A stretch of DNA of 41,838 nucleotides from NCBI GenBank assembly GCA_016199935.1, contig JACQFS010000098.1:1-41838 (forward strand), given 5' to 3'. The stretch is from Verrucomicrobiota bacterium. Its GTDB lineage: Bacteria > Verrucomicrobiota > Verrucomicrobiia > Limisphaerales > JACQFS01. A program made the position numbers and the translations under genes. Positions 1 to 7,559 of this stretch are shown piece after piece. The notes under the pieces are model-generated. The model saw nothing but the letters and a program-made list of their open reading frames with translations. It searched no databases and was not told the DNA's origin. How positions within the stretch are numbered: the first letter of the stretch is position 1; every line of letters begins with the position of its first letter.

Positions 1-66
1 CTGATGATGCTCGTGGTTTTCCCACAGCAGGGCCATGAGCAGGTTGACGTCGAGCAGGAACGTCAC
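1..66 (-). CDS. PIN-domain (VapC-like) toxin, N-terminus only
   Basis: The visible part reads from a GTG at 66 into VTFLLDVNLLMALLWENHEH. This has the FLLDVNLLxALL start of PIN-domain ribonuclease toxins, whose first conserved aspartate (D6) is one of the metal ligands. The GTG overlaps the stop codon of the upstream antitoxin by GTGA, a coupling typical of toxin-antitoxin operons. Family knowledge says such proteins cleave RNA, often tRNA, when freed from the antitoxin. The rest lies beyond the window edge, so the other acidic residues cannot be checked. The context and the DVNLL motif make the assignment likely. Confidence 0.72.
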   Translation of the reverse strand, partial: MTFLLDVNLLMALLWENHEHHQ

Positions 67-341
67 GGGGCCAGGGTTTCGAGTTCCTTGACCTGTTGCG
101 AAGTGATGACGCCGCGATCCGCGCGAATGAGGGGCAGACCGTCAGCGCCCGCGCCGATGGTGAAGCGGGTGGAGAATCCGCCAGCGGCGATCTCGCGTTT
201 GGATTGTTCCAGCGCGACAACCACCTTGTCGTGAAGTTCCAGATGTCCTTCGACGTAATCCTCAAACCAGCGGCGGAATTCTTCCAACTCCTGCCGGCTG
301 AGTTTGGGAATGACGGCTTCGATTTCGGCGACGGTGCTCAT
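63..341 (-). CDS. VapB-like antitoxin partnered with the PIN toxin
   Basis: This 92-residue acidic protein sits immediately before the PIN toxin, with a 4-base overlap. The first part (MSTVAEIEAVIPKLSRQELE, then FRRWFEDYV) is helical. The last 30 residues (GADGLPLIRADRGVITSQQV) have the 'G-hydrophobic-P-hydrophobic-hydrophobic ... hydrophobic-T-x-x-x-V' form seen at the C-terminus of many antitoxins paired with this kind of PIN toxin. The expected role is to bind and block the toxin and to repress the operon. The N-terminal half does not match a DNA-binding family I can name with certainty. The function is inferred mostly from gene order, size and the tail. Confidence 0.7.
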   Translation of the reverse strand: MSTVAEIEAVIPKLSRQELEEFRRWFEDYVEGHLELHDKVVVALEQSKREIAAGGFSTRFTIGAGADGLPLIRADRGVITSQQVKELETLAP

Positions 342-414
342 GGCGGCAACACCTTATCAGATTCCGCCGCCGTGCCAAGGAAAGGAAAAGGTGGACGAGC
401 CGGGGTCCGTCCGC

Positions 415-1275
415 CTAAAGCCTCCCATTATCAATCAGCCGGGTCTTGCCGGCGAAGACGGCGAGGGCGAGGTGGGTGCCGCGCGCGGCGCGGGCCGCGG
501 GTTGCAGGGTGTCGGCGTCAAAACATTCCACGTAGTCCAGCCGCGCGAGGGGTTCGCGGGCGATGAACCGCGCGAGGTCGGCCTTGAGCCGGGCCGCCGG
601 CAACGGCCCGCGCTTCACCGCGGCGCGCGCGCGCGCGAGGGCGCGCGAAAGGACGGTCGCCTGCGCGCGTTGTCCGGGCGTGAGGAGTTTGTTGCGCGAA
701 CTCAGCGCCAGCCCGTCGCGCTCGCGCACGGTCGGCGCGACGATGAGCCGGAGCGGGAAGTTCAGGTCGCGCACCATGCGGCGCACGATGGCGGCCTGCT
801 GCCAGTCCTTCGCGCCAAACACCGCCACGTCGGGCAGCACGAGGTGGAACAGTTTGGCGACGACGGTGGTGACACCGCGGAAGTGCGTGGGCCGCGACGC
901 GCCTTCCATGCCGCGCGAAAGTTTTTCCTCCACCACGTAGGCGCTGTAGCGGCCGTCACTTTTTCCCGGATACATTTCCGCATCGCTCGGCGCGAAGATG
1001 ATGTCCACGCCGGCCTCGCGGCAGAGGCGGGCGTCGCGGGCGAAGTCGCGCGGGTATTTGGCGAGGTCCTCGGTGGGCGCGAACTGGGTGGGGTTCACGT
1101 AGATGCTCACGACCACGAGGCCCTTGGGTCCGATGGCGCGGCGCGCGCGGTGGACGAGGCTGAGGTGCCCGGCGTGGAGGTAGCCCATCGTCGGCACGAA
1201 ACCGACGCGGCGGCCTTCACGCTGGCAGCGCCGCGCAAGACGTTGCATCGCGGCGGTGGAACGAATCACTCGCAT
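415..1275 (-). CDS. panC: Pantoate--beta-alanine ligase (pantothenate synthetase)
   Basis: PanC condenses pantoate and beta-alanine using ATP to give pantothenate, the coenzyme A precursor, in the cytoplasm. The protein has the nucleotidyltransferase signature FVPTMGYLHAGHLSLVHRAR (HxGH-type ATP site) near residue 27. It also has VSIYVNPTQFAP, the central FGAKDWQQ, and the C-terminal ALSSRNKLL motif that closes over ATP. I chose the ATG at 1275 because the product then starts MRVIRSTAAMQRLA, matching the usual PanC N-terminus. A longer reading from 1311 adds only Pro/Arg-rich residues. Its 286-residue length is normal. It follows def and parB on the same strand with a 99-bp gap, so co-transcription is possible. 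Confidence 0.96.
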   Translation of the reverse strand: MRVIRSTAAMQRLARRCQREGRRVGFVPTMGYLHAGHLSLVHRARRAIGPKGLVVVSIYVNPTQFAPTEDLAKYPRDFARDARLCREAGVDIIFAPSDAEMYPGKSDGRYSAYVVEEKLSRGMEGASRPTHFRGVTTVVAKLFHLVLPDVAVFGAKDWQQAAIVRRMVRDLNFPLRLIVAPTVRERDGLALSSRNKLLTPGQRAQATVLSRALARARAAVKRGPLPAARLKADLARFIAREPLARLDYVECFDADTLQPAARAARGTHLALAVFAGKTRLIDNGRL

Positions 1276-1374
1276 GGGGCGAGGGTGGCAAGCGGACAGG
1301 GCGGGTGGCAAGCGGGATTCAAAATGGCGAATGACGAATGACGAATGGCGTGGGTCGGCATCAGCCGGGAGGCG

Positions 1375-1950
1375 TCATTTCTTCGGCTTGGCGAGGCTCT
1401 TCTTCGTTTCGGCGTGGAGTTCGTCGAGTTCGGCGCGCAGTTCGGCCTTCGTGTCGGCGGGCATGCGGTCAATGAAAAGGATGCCTTGAAGATGGTCGGT
1501 CTCGTGTTGCACGGCGCGCGCGAGCAGGCCACCGGCGCGGAAGGTGATGCGCTCGCCCTTCTCGTTCAGCGCGGTGACCTCGACCTGCTCGGGCCGGGTG
1601 ATGTCGGCGAAGATTTCCGGAAAGCTCAGGCAGCCCTCCGGCCCCGCGACGGCTGGCGCGGCGGGGCGCACCTCGGGATTGATGAGCACGAGCGGCATGA
1701 AGCCGTCCGGCTCGGCGGGCTGACCGTCAACCCAGAGGGTCGAGGGGCGGTCCTTCACGCCGCGCACGTCAATGACCGTGAGCTGGAGCGCGCGACCAAT
1801 CTGCTGCGCCGCAAGTCCGACACCGTGCGCCTCGCGCATCGTCTCGAACATGTCGGCGATGAGTTGGGTAATCTCGGGGGTGATGGCCTTGATCTTCGCG
1901 CCACGTTCGCGCAGCACGGGGTGGCCGTATTTGACGACTTCCAAAATCAT
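1375..1950 (-). CDS. def: Peptide deformylase
   Basis: Def removes the formyl group from the initiator methionine of new proteins. All three signature motifs are present: GVGLAAQQIG (residues 43-52), EGCLSFP (105-111, metal ligand C107) and QHETDHLQG (148-156, ligands H149 and H153, catalytic E150). The start MILEVVKYGHPVLRE is the typical N-terminus. At 191 residues it is of usual size, ending in a Lys-rich tail (ETKKSLAKPKK). It begins 19 bp after the parB stop, so the two are probably co-transcribed. No fmt gene is adjacent, although def often pairs with fmt in other bacteria. Confidence 0.96.
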   Translation of the reverse strand: MILEVVKYGHPVLRERGAKIKAITPEITQLIADMFETMREAHGVGLAAQQIGRALQLTVIDVRGVKDRPSTLWVDGQPAEPDGFMPLVLINPEVRPAAPAVAGPEGCLSFPEIFADITRPEQVEVTALNEKGERITFRAGGLLARAVQHETDHLQGILFIDRMPADTKAELRAELDELHAETKKSLAKPKK

Positions 1951-1969
1951 CGAGAAGAAGCTGCGCTCC

Positions 1970-2917
1970 CTAGTCCATTTTCACGCCGGCGATCTGGAGG
2001 ATGCGCTCCAGTTCGTCGTCGCTGAAAAATTTGATCTCCACCGCGCCCTTGCCCGCGCGGTAGCGGAGCGAAACCTTGGTGCCGAAACGCTCGGTGAGTT
2101 TGTTCTCCACATCGGTCACGTGAATGTCCTTCGCCACCGGGCCGCCGGCCTTGCCGCGGTTCGAGGAGATGGTGGTGCCGCGCTGGAGCAGGTGCGCGAC
2201 GAGCGTCTCGGTCTGGCGGACGTTGAGGGCGTCCTTGAGGATGCGGCGCGCGGCGAGCAGCGTCTGGTCGTCGCTGTTCAGGCCGAGGATGACCTTCGCG
2301 TGGCCGACGGAGAGGCGCGCGTCGCGCAGATAACCCTGCACCTCGGCGGGGAGCTTGAGCAGGCGCAGCGCATTGGCGACCACGGCGCGGCTCTTGCCGA
2401 CTTTCTTGGCGACCTCGTCCTGCGTCAGCTCGAACTGGCCGACCAACTGTCCGTAACCGAGCGCCTCCTCGATGGGGTTGAGGTTTTCACGCTGGAGATT
2501 TTCGATGAGCGCCAGCTCGAGCACTTCGCGGTCGCTCGCCTCGCGGAGGATGACGGGTGCTTCGGCGAGCTGGAGCAACTGCGCCGCGCGCCAGCGGCGT
2601 TCGCCGGCGATGAGTTCATACTCGCCGTCGCGCTCGCGCACGATGAGCGGCTGGACGATGCCCTGTTCGCGGATGGAGGCGGCGAGTTCGGCGATGGCGT
2701 CGGGCGAAAAATCCTTTCGCGGCTGGAAGGCGCACGGGTGGATGCGCGCGAGCGGCACGCGGAGCACGCGCTCGCGGTTGTCCACCGGCGCGGCGGGCAC
2801 GACGGCGGTGGCGGCGGGTGAAATGGAGAAAACGGGAACGGTCACAGGGTTGCCCATCGGCGGCGAACCGCCGAGCAACGCACTGAGTCCACGACCAAGG
2901 GCAGCGGGTTTCGACAT
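1970..2917 (-). CDS. parB: ParB-family chromosome partitioning protein
   Basis: ParB is a CTP-dependent DNA clamp that loads at parS sites for chromosome segregation. The 315-residue product from the ATG at 2917 starts MSKPAALGRGLSALLGG, the conserved N-terminal segment that in this family stimulates ParA. It continues with the ParB/Srx core (RIHPCAFQPRKDF, LAASIREQGIVQPLIV), the nucleotide-binding motif GERRWRAAQ, and ENLQRENLNPIEEA. A KorB-like helix-turn-helix (LTQDEVAKKVGKSRAVVANA) follows, then a C-terminal dimerisation region. A longer reading from 3175 crosses a palindromic repeat and is rejected. No parA lies next to it, so the partner must be elsewhere. No parS-like 16-bp palindrome was noticed, but this was not searched exhaustively. 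Confidence 0.95.
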   Translation of the reverse strand: MSKPAALGRGLSALLGGSPPMGNPVTVPVFSISPAATAVVPAAPVDNRERVLRVPLARIHPCAFQPRKDFSPDAIAELAASIREQGIVQPLIVRERDGEYELIAGERRWRAAQLLQLAEAPVILREASDREVLELALIENLQRENLNPIEEALGYGQLVGQFELTQDEVAKKVGKSRAVVANALRLLKLPAEVQGYLRDARLSVGHAKVILGLNSDDQTLLAARRILKDALNVRQTETLVAHLLQRGTTISSNRGKAGGPVAKDIHVTDVENKLTERFGTKVSLRYRAGKGAVEIKFFSDDELERILQIAGVKMD

Positions 2918-3023
2918 GGAGGCGACGCTGGCGAAAATAATTAAAAATGCAAAAGGAAAAATTTCCGAGCTCGGTGAGCGCGCGCATCCGGGCACTCGCA
3001 CCAGGGATGGATCGTGGGAAGTT

Positions 3024-3115
3024 TGGACTGCGCCGGCAAGCGAAGAGCGACGGCGCTTTGGGACGGTCCGGCGGGTGCGAAAGCGGTGTCGCGCTTCGCT
3101 TGCCACCGCAGTCCA
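3024..3115. repeat. Long palindromic element upstream of parB
   Basis: An imperfect inverted repeat has arms of about 36 bases (3024-3059 and roughly 3080-3115). The outer ends are exact: tggactgcg against cgcagtcca. The arms agree at about 31 of 36 positions. It lies between the divergent parB and DUF309 genes and would form a long hairpin. It is open in the parB frame, which creates a spurious N-terminal extension of that gene. Short A/T-rich strings (atttTGCATTTTGCATTTcc near 3165-3185) lie beside it. The rest of 2918-3210 holds nothing else I recognise. Confidence 0.75.
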
Positions 3116-3210
3116 TAACGGTGCGGGGGCTCCGAGCGCCCGCCGCGATCTGATGGGCGGGATCACATTTTGCATTTTGCATTTCCCATTTTGCCGTAGC
3201 CTCGGTGCGG

Positions 3211-3633
3211 ATGAGCAAGAAGAGCGCGAAGATCGCCGCGTTGATCGAGAGCTGCCGCGGGCAGGCGCTCGACGCGCACTACCTCGGCTACTTCCGGTGC
3301 TTCAACGAGGGCCTGTTTTACGAGGCGCACGACGTGCTGGAGGAACTGTGGCTCGCGCAGTGGCACGGGCCAAACCATTCGTTCTATAAGGGCCTGATTC
3401 AGTTCGCGGGCGCGTTCGTGCATTTGCAGAAGCAGCGGCTGCGTCCGGCGGCGGCGCTCTTCAAGCTCGCGCGAACGAACTTGGAAAAATATCTGGCGAC
3501 GCACGAGCAGCTCGACGTGGCCGCGGTGTTGGGCCACATCGCCGAGTGGCTCGCGCGGCTGGAGGCGGCGAACTTTGAGCGCAATCCGTTCGACGGCACG
3601 AACGCGCCGCGGGTGGAGTTGAGCAAGGGATGA
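3211..3633 (+). CDS. DUF309 domain-containing protein
   Basis: This small helical protein (140 residues from ATG 3211; a GTG at 3205 is also possible) has the DUF309 signature. It contains FNEGLFYEAHDVLEELWLAQ, then FYKGLIQFAGAFVHLQK and a third helix pair RPAAALFKLARTNLEKYL. The family is defined by conserved E-A-H and W residues in a helical bundle, and no enzymatic role is firmly established. The gene is transcribed away from parB. A multi-hairpin repeat follows its stop and may act as a transcription end. Identification is by motif only, and no function is proposed. Confidence 0.88.
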   Translation: MSKKSAKIAALIESCRGQALDAHYLGYFRCFNEGLFYEAHDVLEELWLAQWHGPNHSFYKGLIQFAGAFVHLQKQRLRPAAALFKLARTNLEKYLATHEQLDVAAVLGHIAEWLARLEAANFERNPFDGTNAPRVELSKG

Positions 3634-3670
3634 TACGATTGCTCGGGGAAGTCGGGAGGTCGCACCGCGA

Positions 3671-3798
3671 TGTAGGGCGGGCTTCCAGCCGGCCGGTTGC
3701 CGGGCATCTTGCCCGGCGAATCGAGGGACGCAGAAGCTCATCACGGAAACACGGGGCAGGATGCCCCGTGAACCGGCAGGCAGGATGCCTGCCCTACA
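3671..3798. repeat. Multi-hairpin palindromic element overlapping the suhB stop codon
   Basis: Three perfect 8-bp stems with 3-base loops lie at 3699-3717 (gccgggca/tgcccggc), 3751-3769 (acggggca/tgccccgt) and 3775-3793 (ggcaggca/tgcctgcc). The outer ends tgtagggc (3671) and gccctaca (3791-3798) are themselves inverted. The stop codon TAG of the minus-strand suhB-like gene (3794-3796) is formed by this end. It looks like a REP/BIME-type extragenic palindrome between two convergent genes and could end transcription on both strands. This role is inference. Confidence 0.8.
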
Positions 3799-4606
3799 CG
3801 CGCGCGGCGCGGTCGAACTTTTCTCGGAGCAGGCCGTTGTTGACGTTGAGATGGTAGGTGTATTCCTCGTCGAGCGGCGCGAACCACGCCTCGCCACCGG
3901 CACATTCGATGATGAGCACGCCGGCCGCGATGTCCCACAGACGCAGGCCGTATTCGGTGTAGATGTCGAAGCGCCCGCTGGCCACGTAGGTCATCGCGAG
4001 CGCGGCGGCGCCCATGAGGCGGATTTTGCGGACGCGGTGGATCATCGCGTCGAACACCGGCAACATTTTGTTCAGCGTGTGGCTGTGCTTGGCGAAACCC
4101 ATCGCGAGGATGCTCATCGCCAGTTTGCTGCGCCGGCTCACGCGCGTGATGCGGCCGTTCAACCGCGCCGGCTGTCCGCGCACCGCCGTCCACAGCTCAT
4201 CGCAAAACGGATCGTAGATCACGCCGACGACGGTGATGTAGCCACCCATCGTGCGCTTCGCCGATTTCGGCGCGCGCACCTGGAGCGCGATGCTGATGCA
4301 AACGTGCGGAATGCCGTGGGTGAAATTCACCGTGCCGTCAATTGGGTCCACCACCCAGCGCGTGGCGGCGTTGGGATCGCCGAGGATGCCCTCCTCACCG
4401 AGCACGGGAATGGTGGGAAAGGCGCGGCGCAGGATGCGCTCGATGAGTTTTTGCGAGCGCACGTCCAGCTCGAGCTTGATGTCGTGCTGGACCTCGGAGT
4501 TGATTTTCTTCGGGCCGTTCTGGTGCCGGCGCAACAGCACGCCCACGGCGCGGGCGGCGCGGACGGCGGTGGCGAGGGCGTGGGGAAATTGTTTCGCGTT
4601 CAACAT
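3794..4606 (-). CDS. suhB: Inositol monophosphatase family protein
   Basis: This is a magnesium-dependent, lithium-sensitive phosphatase fold acting on myo-inositol phosphate or related sugar phosphates; related members also have roles in 3'-phosphoadenosine phosphate turnover. The 270-residue protein has the metal motifs VLGEEG (E71, E72), VVDPIDGTVNF (D87, D90) and, near the C-terminus, LRLWDIAAGVLIIECAGG with the third metal aspartate. The SIALQV and MGAAALAMTYVASGRFD segments are also typical. The exact substrate cannot be told from sequence, so suhB is a family-level symbol. Its stop lies in a palindromic repeat. The gene upstream on the same strand is pilB, separated by a hairpin, so it probably has its own promoter. 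Confidence 0.9.
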   Translation of the reverse strand: MLNAKQFPHALATAVRAARAVGVLLRRHQNGPKKINSEVQHDIKLELDVRSQKLIERILRRAFPTIPVLGEEGILGDPNAATRWVVDPIDGTVNFTHGIPHVCISIALQVRAPKSAKRTMGGYITVVGVIYDPFCDELWTAVRGQPARLNGRITRVSRRSKLAMSILAMGFAKHSHTLNKMLPVFDAMIHRVRKIRLMGAAALAMTYVASGRFDIYTEYGLRLWDIAAGVLIIECAGGEAWFAPLDEEYTYHLNVNNGLLREKFDRAARV

Positions 4607-4663
4607 GGCATGGGAGTCAACGGCTCAAGGCGAAAAGTTCAAAGCTCAAAATGTTTTTCAAAG

Positions 4664-4700
4664 CAAAAGCTCCAACGGCCCGATGCCGTTGGAGCTTTTG
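4664..4700. terminator. Bidirectional hairpin, likely pilB terminator
   Basis: A perfect 16-bp inverted repeat, caaaagctccaacggc (4664-4679) and gccgttggagcttttg (4685-4700), surrounds a 5-base loop. It lies 30 bases past the pilB stop on the minus strand. The A/T ends of the stem supply a T-run in both directions. A related structure with the same ctccaa/ttggag core occurs at 35836-35867. Confidence 0.75.
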
Positions 4701-4730
4701 AATTTCAAATAGGAGCTTCGCCCCGCGCGC

Positions 4731-6467
4731 TCAGTGCGCCGAGGTGTTGACGAGGACCTGTTCGAGCGTGCTGACGCCGTCGCGGGCTTTGTCGAGGCCG
4801 GCCATGCGGAGGGTCTTCATGCCTTCCTCGACGGCGACTTTGCCGATCTCCTGCGCGGAGGCGCGCTGGATGATGAGCTTGTGAATTTCATGGCTCATCG
4901 GCATGACCTCAAGGATCGCGAGGCGGCCGGCGTAACCGGAGCCTTTGCAGCGGTCGCAGCCGCGGCCGCGGAAAAGTTGCGCGCCATTGAAGTAGCTCGG
5001 GTCGATGCCGAGTTCGCTGAAGGTTTTGTCCGGATACGACACCGGCTCCTTGCACGAGGGGCAGATGCGGCGCATGAGGCGTTGGGCGCAGGAGAGCAGC
5101 ACGGAGGAGGAAATAAGGAACGGCGCGATGCCCATGTCGTCGAGGCGCGCGACGGCGCCGGGGGCGTCATTGCAGTGCATCGTGCTCAAGACCTGATGGC
5201 CCGTGAGCGCGGCCTCGACGGCGATTTCGGCCGTCTCGGTGTCACGGATTTCGCCGATCATCACGATGTCCGGATCCTGCCGGAGGATGGAACGGAGCGC
5301 GTTGGCGAAAGTGAGGCCGATCTCCTTTTTCACCGGCACCTGGTTGATTCCGGGCACCTGGAACTCGACCGGGTCCTCGACGGTGACGATGTTGTAGATC
5401 GGGTTGTTGAGTTCGTTGAGGACGGAGTAAAGCGTGGTCGTCTTGCCGGAGCCGGTGGGGCCGGTGACGAGGATCATGCCGTGCGGCGCGTCCACGGCGA
5501 TCCGAAACCGCTTGGTGGTGTCCGGGTCCATGCCGAGCTTGTCCACGCTGCCGGAGAGGTTGGACTTGTCGAGAATACGGAGCACGCATTTCTCGCCGTA
5601 AATCGTCGGGAGGAACGAGACGCGCACGTCCACGTCGCGCCCGCCGACGCGCATCCGGATGCGGCCGTCCTGCGGCAGGCGGCGCTCGGCGATGTCCAGG
5701 TTGCTCATGATCTTGAGGCGCGAGACGAGCGGGAGCTGGAGATTTTTTGGCGGCGGGGTCGCGTCCACGAGCACGCCGTCGATGCGGTAGCGCAGGCGGA
5801 CCATCTTCTCGAAGGGCTCGATGTGAATGTCGCTCGCGCGGTCCTTGATGGCCTGGACGAGGAGGACGTTGGCGAGCTTGATGACGGGCGCTTCCTCCGA
5901 AGAGGCGGCGAGTTGGTCGAGGTTGACCTTTTCGTCGGCGGTCTTGGCGAGCTCCACACCGGCGGCATCGGCTTCCAGTTCGGCCTGCTTCTCGGCGTCC
6001 TGGATGATGTCCTCCATGCTCGCGCCGCGGGTCTCGAGGTTGTTGAGCTTGTCCACGATGGCCTTCTCGGAGGCGATCATCGGGCAGATGTCCAGGCGCG
6101 TGATGCGGCGGACGTCGTCGAGGGCGACCACGTTGAGCGGGTCCGCCATGGCGAGGTAGAGCTTGCTGCCGAGGCGGGAGACCGGGAGGATCTTGTGCGA
6201 GTGGGCGACGTCCTTGGGGATCAGTTCATGGATCTCCGTCGGGATCATCAGGCGCGTCAGGCTGATGGGCGGGGTCTTGAGCACGCGGCCCATGGAGACG
6301 ACGAGGTCGCTCTCGCTGACGTAGCCCTTCTCGATGACGAGCTTGAGCAGGCGGGTGCCCTCCTTTTTCTGCGTCTCGATCAATAGTGCGACCTGCTCCA
6401 TGGTGAGGAGACCGTCCTCAACCATCGAATCGATGATGCGTTCACCAAATGTGCGGACTTGGGCCAT
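4731..6467 (-). CDS. pilB: Type IV pilus / type II secretion assembly ATPase (PilB/GspE)
   Basis: This hexameric cytoplasmic ATPase drives pilus or pseudopilus assembly. The 578-residue protein has an N-terminal MshEN-type domain (about 1-150: VEDGLLTMEQVALLIETQKK, LVIEKGYVSESDLV). A linker and N2 domain follow (AIKDRASDIHIEPFE, RYRIDGVL), then Walker A GPTGSGKTT (336-344), the Asp box (VTVEDPVEFQ), Walker B IVMIGEIRD (401-409) and the His box (GHQVLSTMHCND). A tetracysteine zinc site uses C469, C472, C504 and C507. All catalytic elements are intact. PilB and GspE cannot be separated on sequence alone. It follows a GspE-N-like gene by 14 bp, and a pseudopilin gene lies at 33.0-33.7 kb. Confidence 0.94.
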   Translation of the reverse strand: MAQVRTFGERIIDSMVEDGLLTMEQVALLIETQKKEGTRLLKLVIEKGYVSESDLVVSMGRVLKTPPISLTRLMIPTEIHELIPKDVAHSHKILPVSRLGSKLYLAMADPLNVVALDDVRRITRLDICPMIASEKAIVDKLNNLETRGASMEDIIQDAEKQAELEADAAGVELAKTADEKVNLDQLAASSEEAPVIKLANVLLVQAIKDRASDIHIEPFEKMVRLRYRIDGVLVDATPPPKNLQLPLVSRLKIMSNLDIAERRLPQDGRIRMRVGGRDVDVRVSFLPTIYGEKCVLRILDKSNLSGSVDKLGMDPDTTKRFRIAVDAPHGMILVTGPTGSGKTTTLYSVLNELNNPIYNIVTVEDPVEFQVPGINQVPVKKEIGLTFANALRSILRQDPDIVMIGEIRDTETAEIAVEAALTGHQVLSTMHCNDAPGAVARLDDMGIAPFLISSSVLLSCAQRLMRRICPSCKEPVSYPDKTFSELGIDPSYFNGAQLFRGRGCDRCKGSGYAGRLAILEVMPMSHEIHKLIIQRASAQEIGKVAVEEGMKTLRMAGLDKARDGVSTLEQVLVNTSAH

Positions 6468-6481
6468 GATGCAATGCGGAT

Positions 6482-7321
6482 TTAACGGAACGTTTTCTGG
6501 AGCGCCTTGATGATCTCGACGGGCGACGCGAGATACCAGAGCAGGCGGCTCTTGGTGCAGCCTTCCAGTTCCTGCGCGGCGATGTGGTTGAAGGGGTTGG
6601 TGGTCGCCACGAGGATGGACTTGCTGATGCGGTCAAAGGGCAGCAGGCACCAGCGCTGGCAGATTTCGCGCGGGAAGGAACGGGCCAGCTCGATGTCGAA
6701 ATCGAAGCGCTCCATCGGGATGTAGGCCACGCCCGAGCCGGCGGCCAGGAGCTGGAGGGATTTCTCCAGCGGGATCAGTGCGCGGTCGGCCAGCACCTGA
6801 AGGAACGGATCCAGCGGTGCGATCAGCTTCTCGGCGCGGTTGGGCCGCACCCAGCACGCGTCGAAGTCCTGCTTCGTCAGCTCCTTGCTGTCCACGAAAA
6901 TTTTCCGCATGGCGGCTTTGCCATCGTCGTAGCGACCGGTGTTGTTCGCGCGCGCATCCGCGGCACCGCTGATGATGAAATCCGTCTCGAACTTTGCACC
7001 CGTGGTGCCGGCCGCCTTGTTCTCGATGAGCGCGAGGGCGGCGCGCACTTCCTTGTCGCCGGGCGAACGCTGGAGGAGACCCTCGTATTCGAGAATCGCG
7101 GAGGAATACTGGCCCAGCGCGACGTAGGCCTCGGCGATGCGCCGGGCGGTGCGGTTGATGTCGGCATCGCGGTCGAGCTTGGTGTAGGCGTCGCGGAGGA
7201 TTTCCAGCGACTGCACGTCCAGCGGCTGGGCCGTGGTGATGGCCTCGAACATCTCGATCGTCTGCAACAACTGCGCGTCGTCCGGCGAGAGGGTCGGTGT
7301 CGGTTCAGTTTCGTCAGGCAT
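6482..7321 (-). CDS. TPR protein with GspE/PilZ-type N-domain (MshEN-like), pilB partner
   Basis: This 279-residue protein lies 14 bp upstream of pilB on the same strand. Residues about 15-105 look like tetratricopeptide helices (LEILRDAYTKLDRDADINRT, YVALGQYSSAILEYEGLLQR). The C-terminal part (about 180-279) resembles the N-domain of secretion ATPases: ADRALIPLEKSLQLLAAGSG, then FPREICQRWCLLPFDRISKS and ILVATTNPFNHIAAQELEGC. The family signal is ALIPLE...LLP, which in PilB/GspE precedes the ATPase core. No Walker motif is present, so it is not an ATPase. I infer a regulatory or docking role for the PilB hexamer. There is no signal peptide, so it is cytoplasmic. Confidence 0.75.
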   Translation of the reverse strand: MPDETEPTPTLSPDDAQLLQTIEMFEAITTAQPLDVQSLEILRDAYTKLDRDADINRTARRIAEAYVALGQYSSAILEYEGLLQRSPGDKEVRAALALIENKAAGTTGAKFETDFIISGAADARANNTGRYDDGKAAMRKIFVDSKELTKQDFDACWVRPNRAEKLIAPLDPFLQVLADRALIPLEKSLQLLAAGSGVAYIPMERFDFDIELARSFPREICQRWCLLPFDRISKSILVATTNPFNHIAAQELEGCTKSRLLWYLASPVEIIKALQKTFR

Positions 7322-7559
7322 GGAAAAAATGGATTGGAGAGGACATCAGCGCGGGCCGCCCGCCAGCGCGACACCGGTGCCTTGAAACGGGACGGGCCGG
7401 ATTTCCGGCCACTTCACGTTCGGGCCGGTCAGCGCGGCATTCGCGGGCATTTCTCGCACCGATGACAGTTTCATCACGCTTGAGAAAGCAACCTCGCTGC
7501 CACTCCTCGCGCCGGCGAAACTCGTGGCAATGCGCCCGCCCTGTGGCAGCATCCGCGCG

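Noticed and set aside
4734-6386. A 550-residue plus-strand frame over pilB
   Set aside because: It is a shadow of pilB, rich in Val/Asp/Glu/Arg with no domain.
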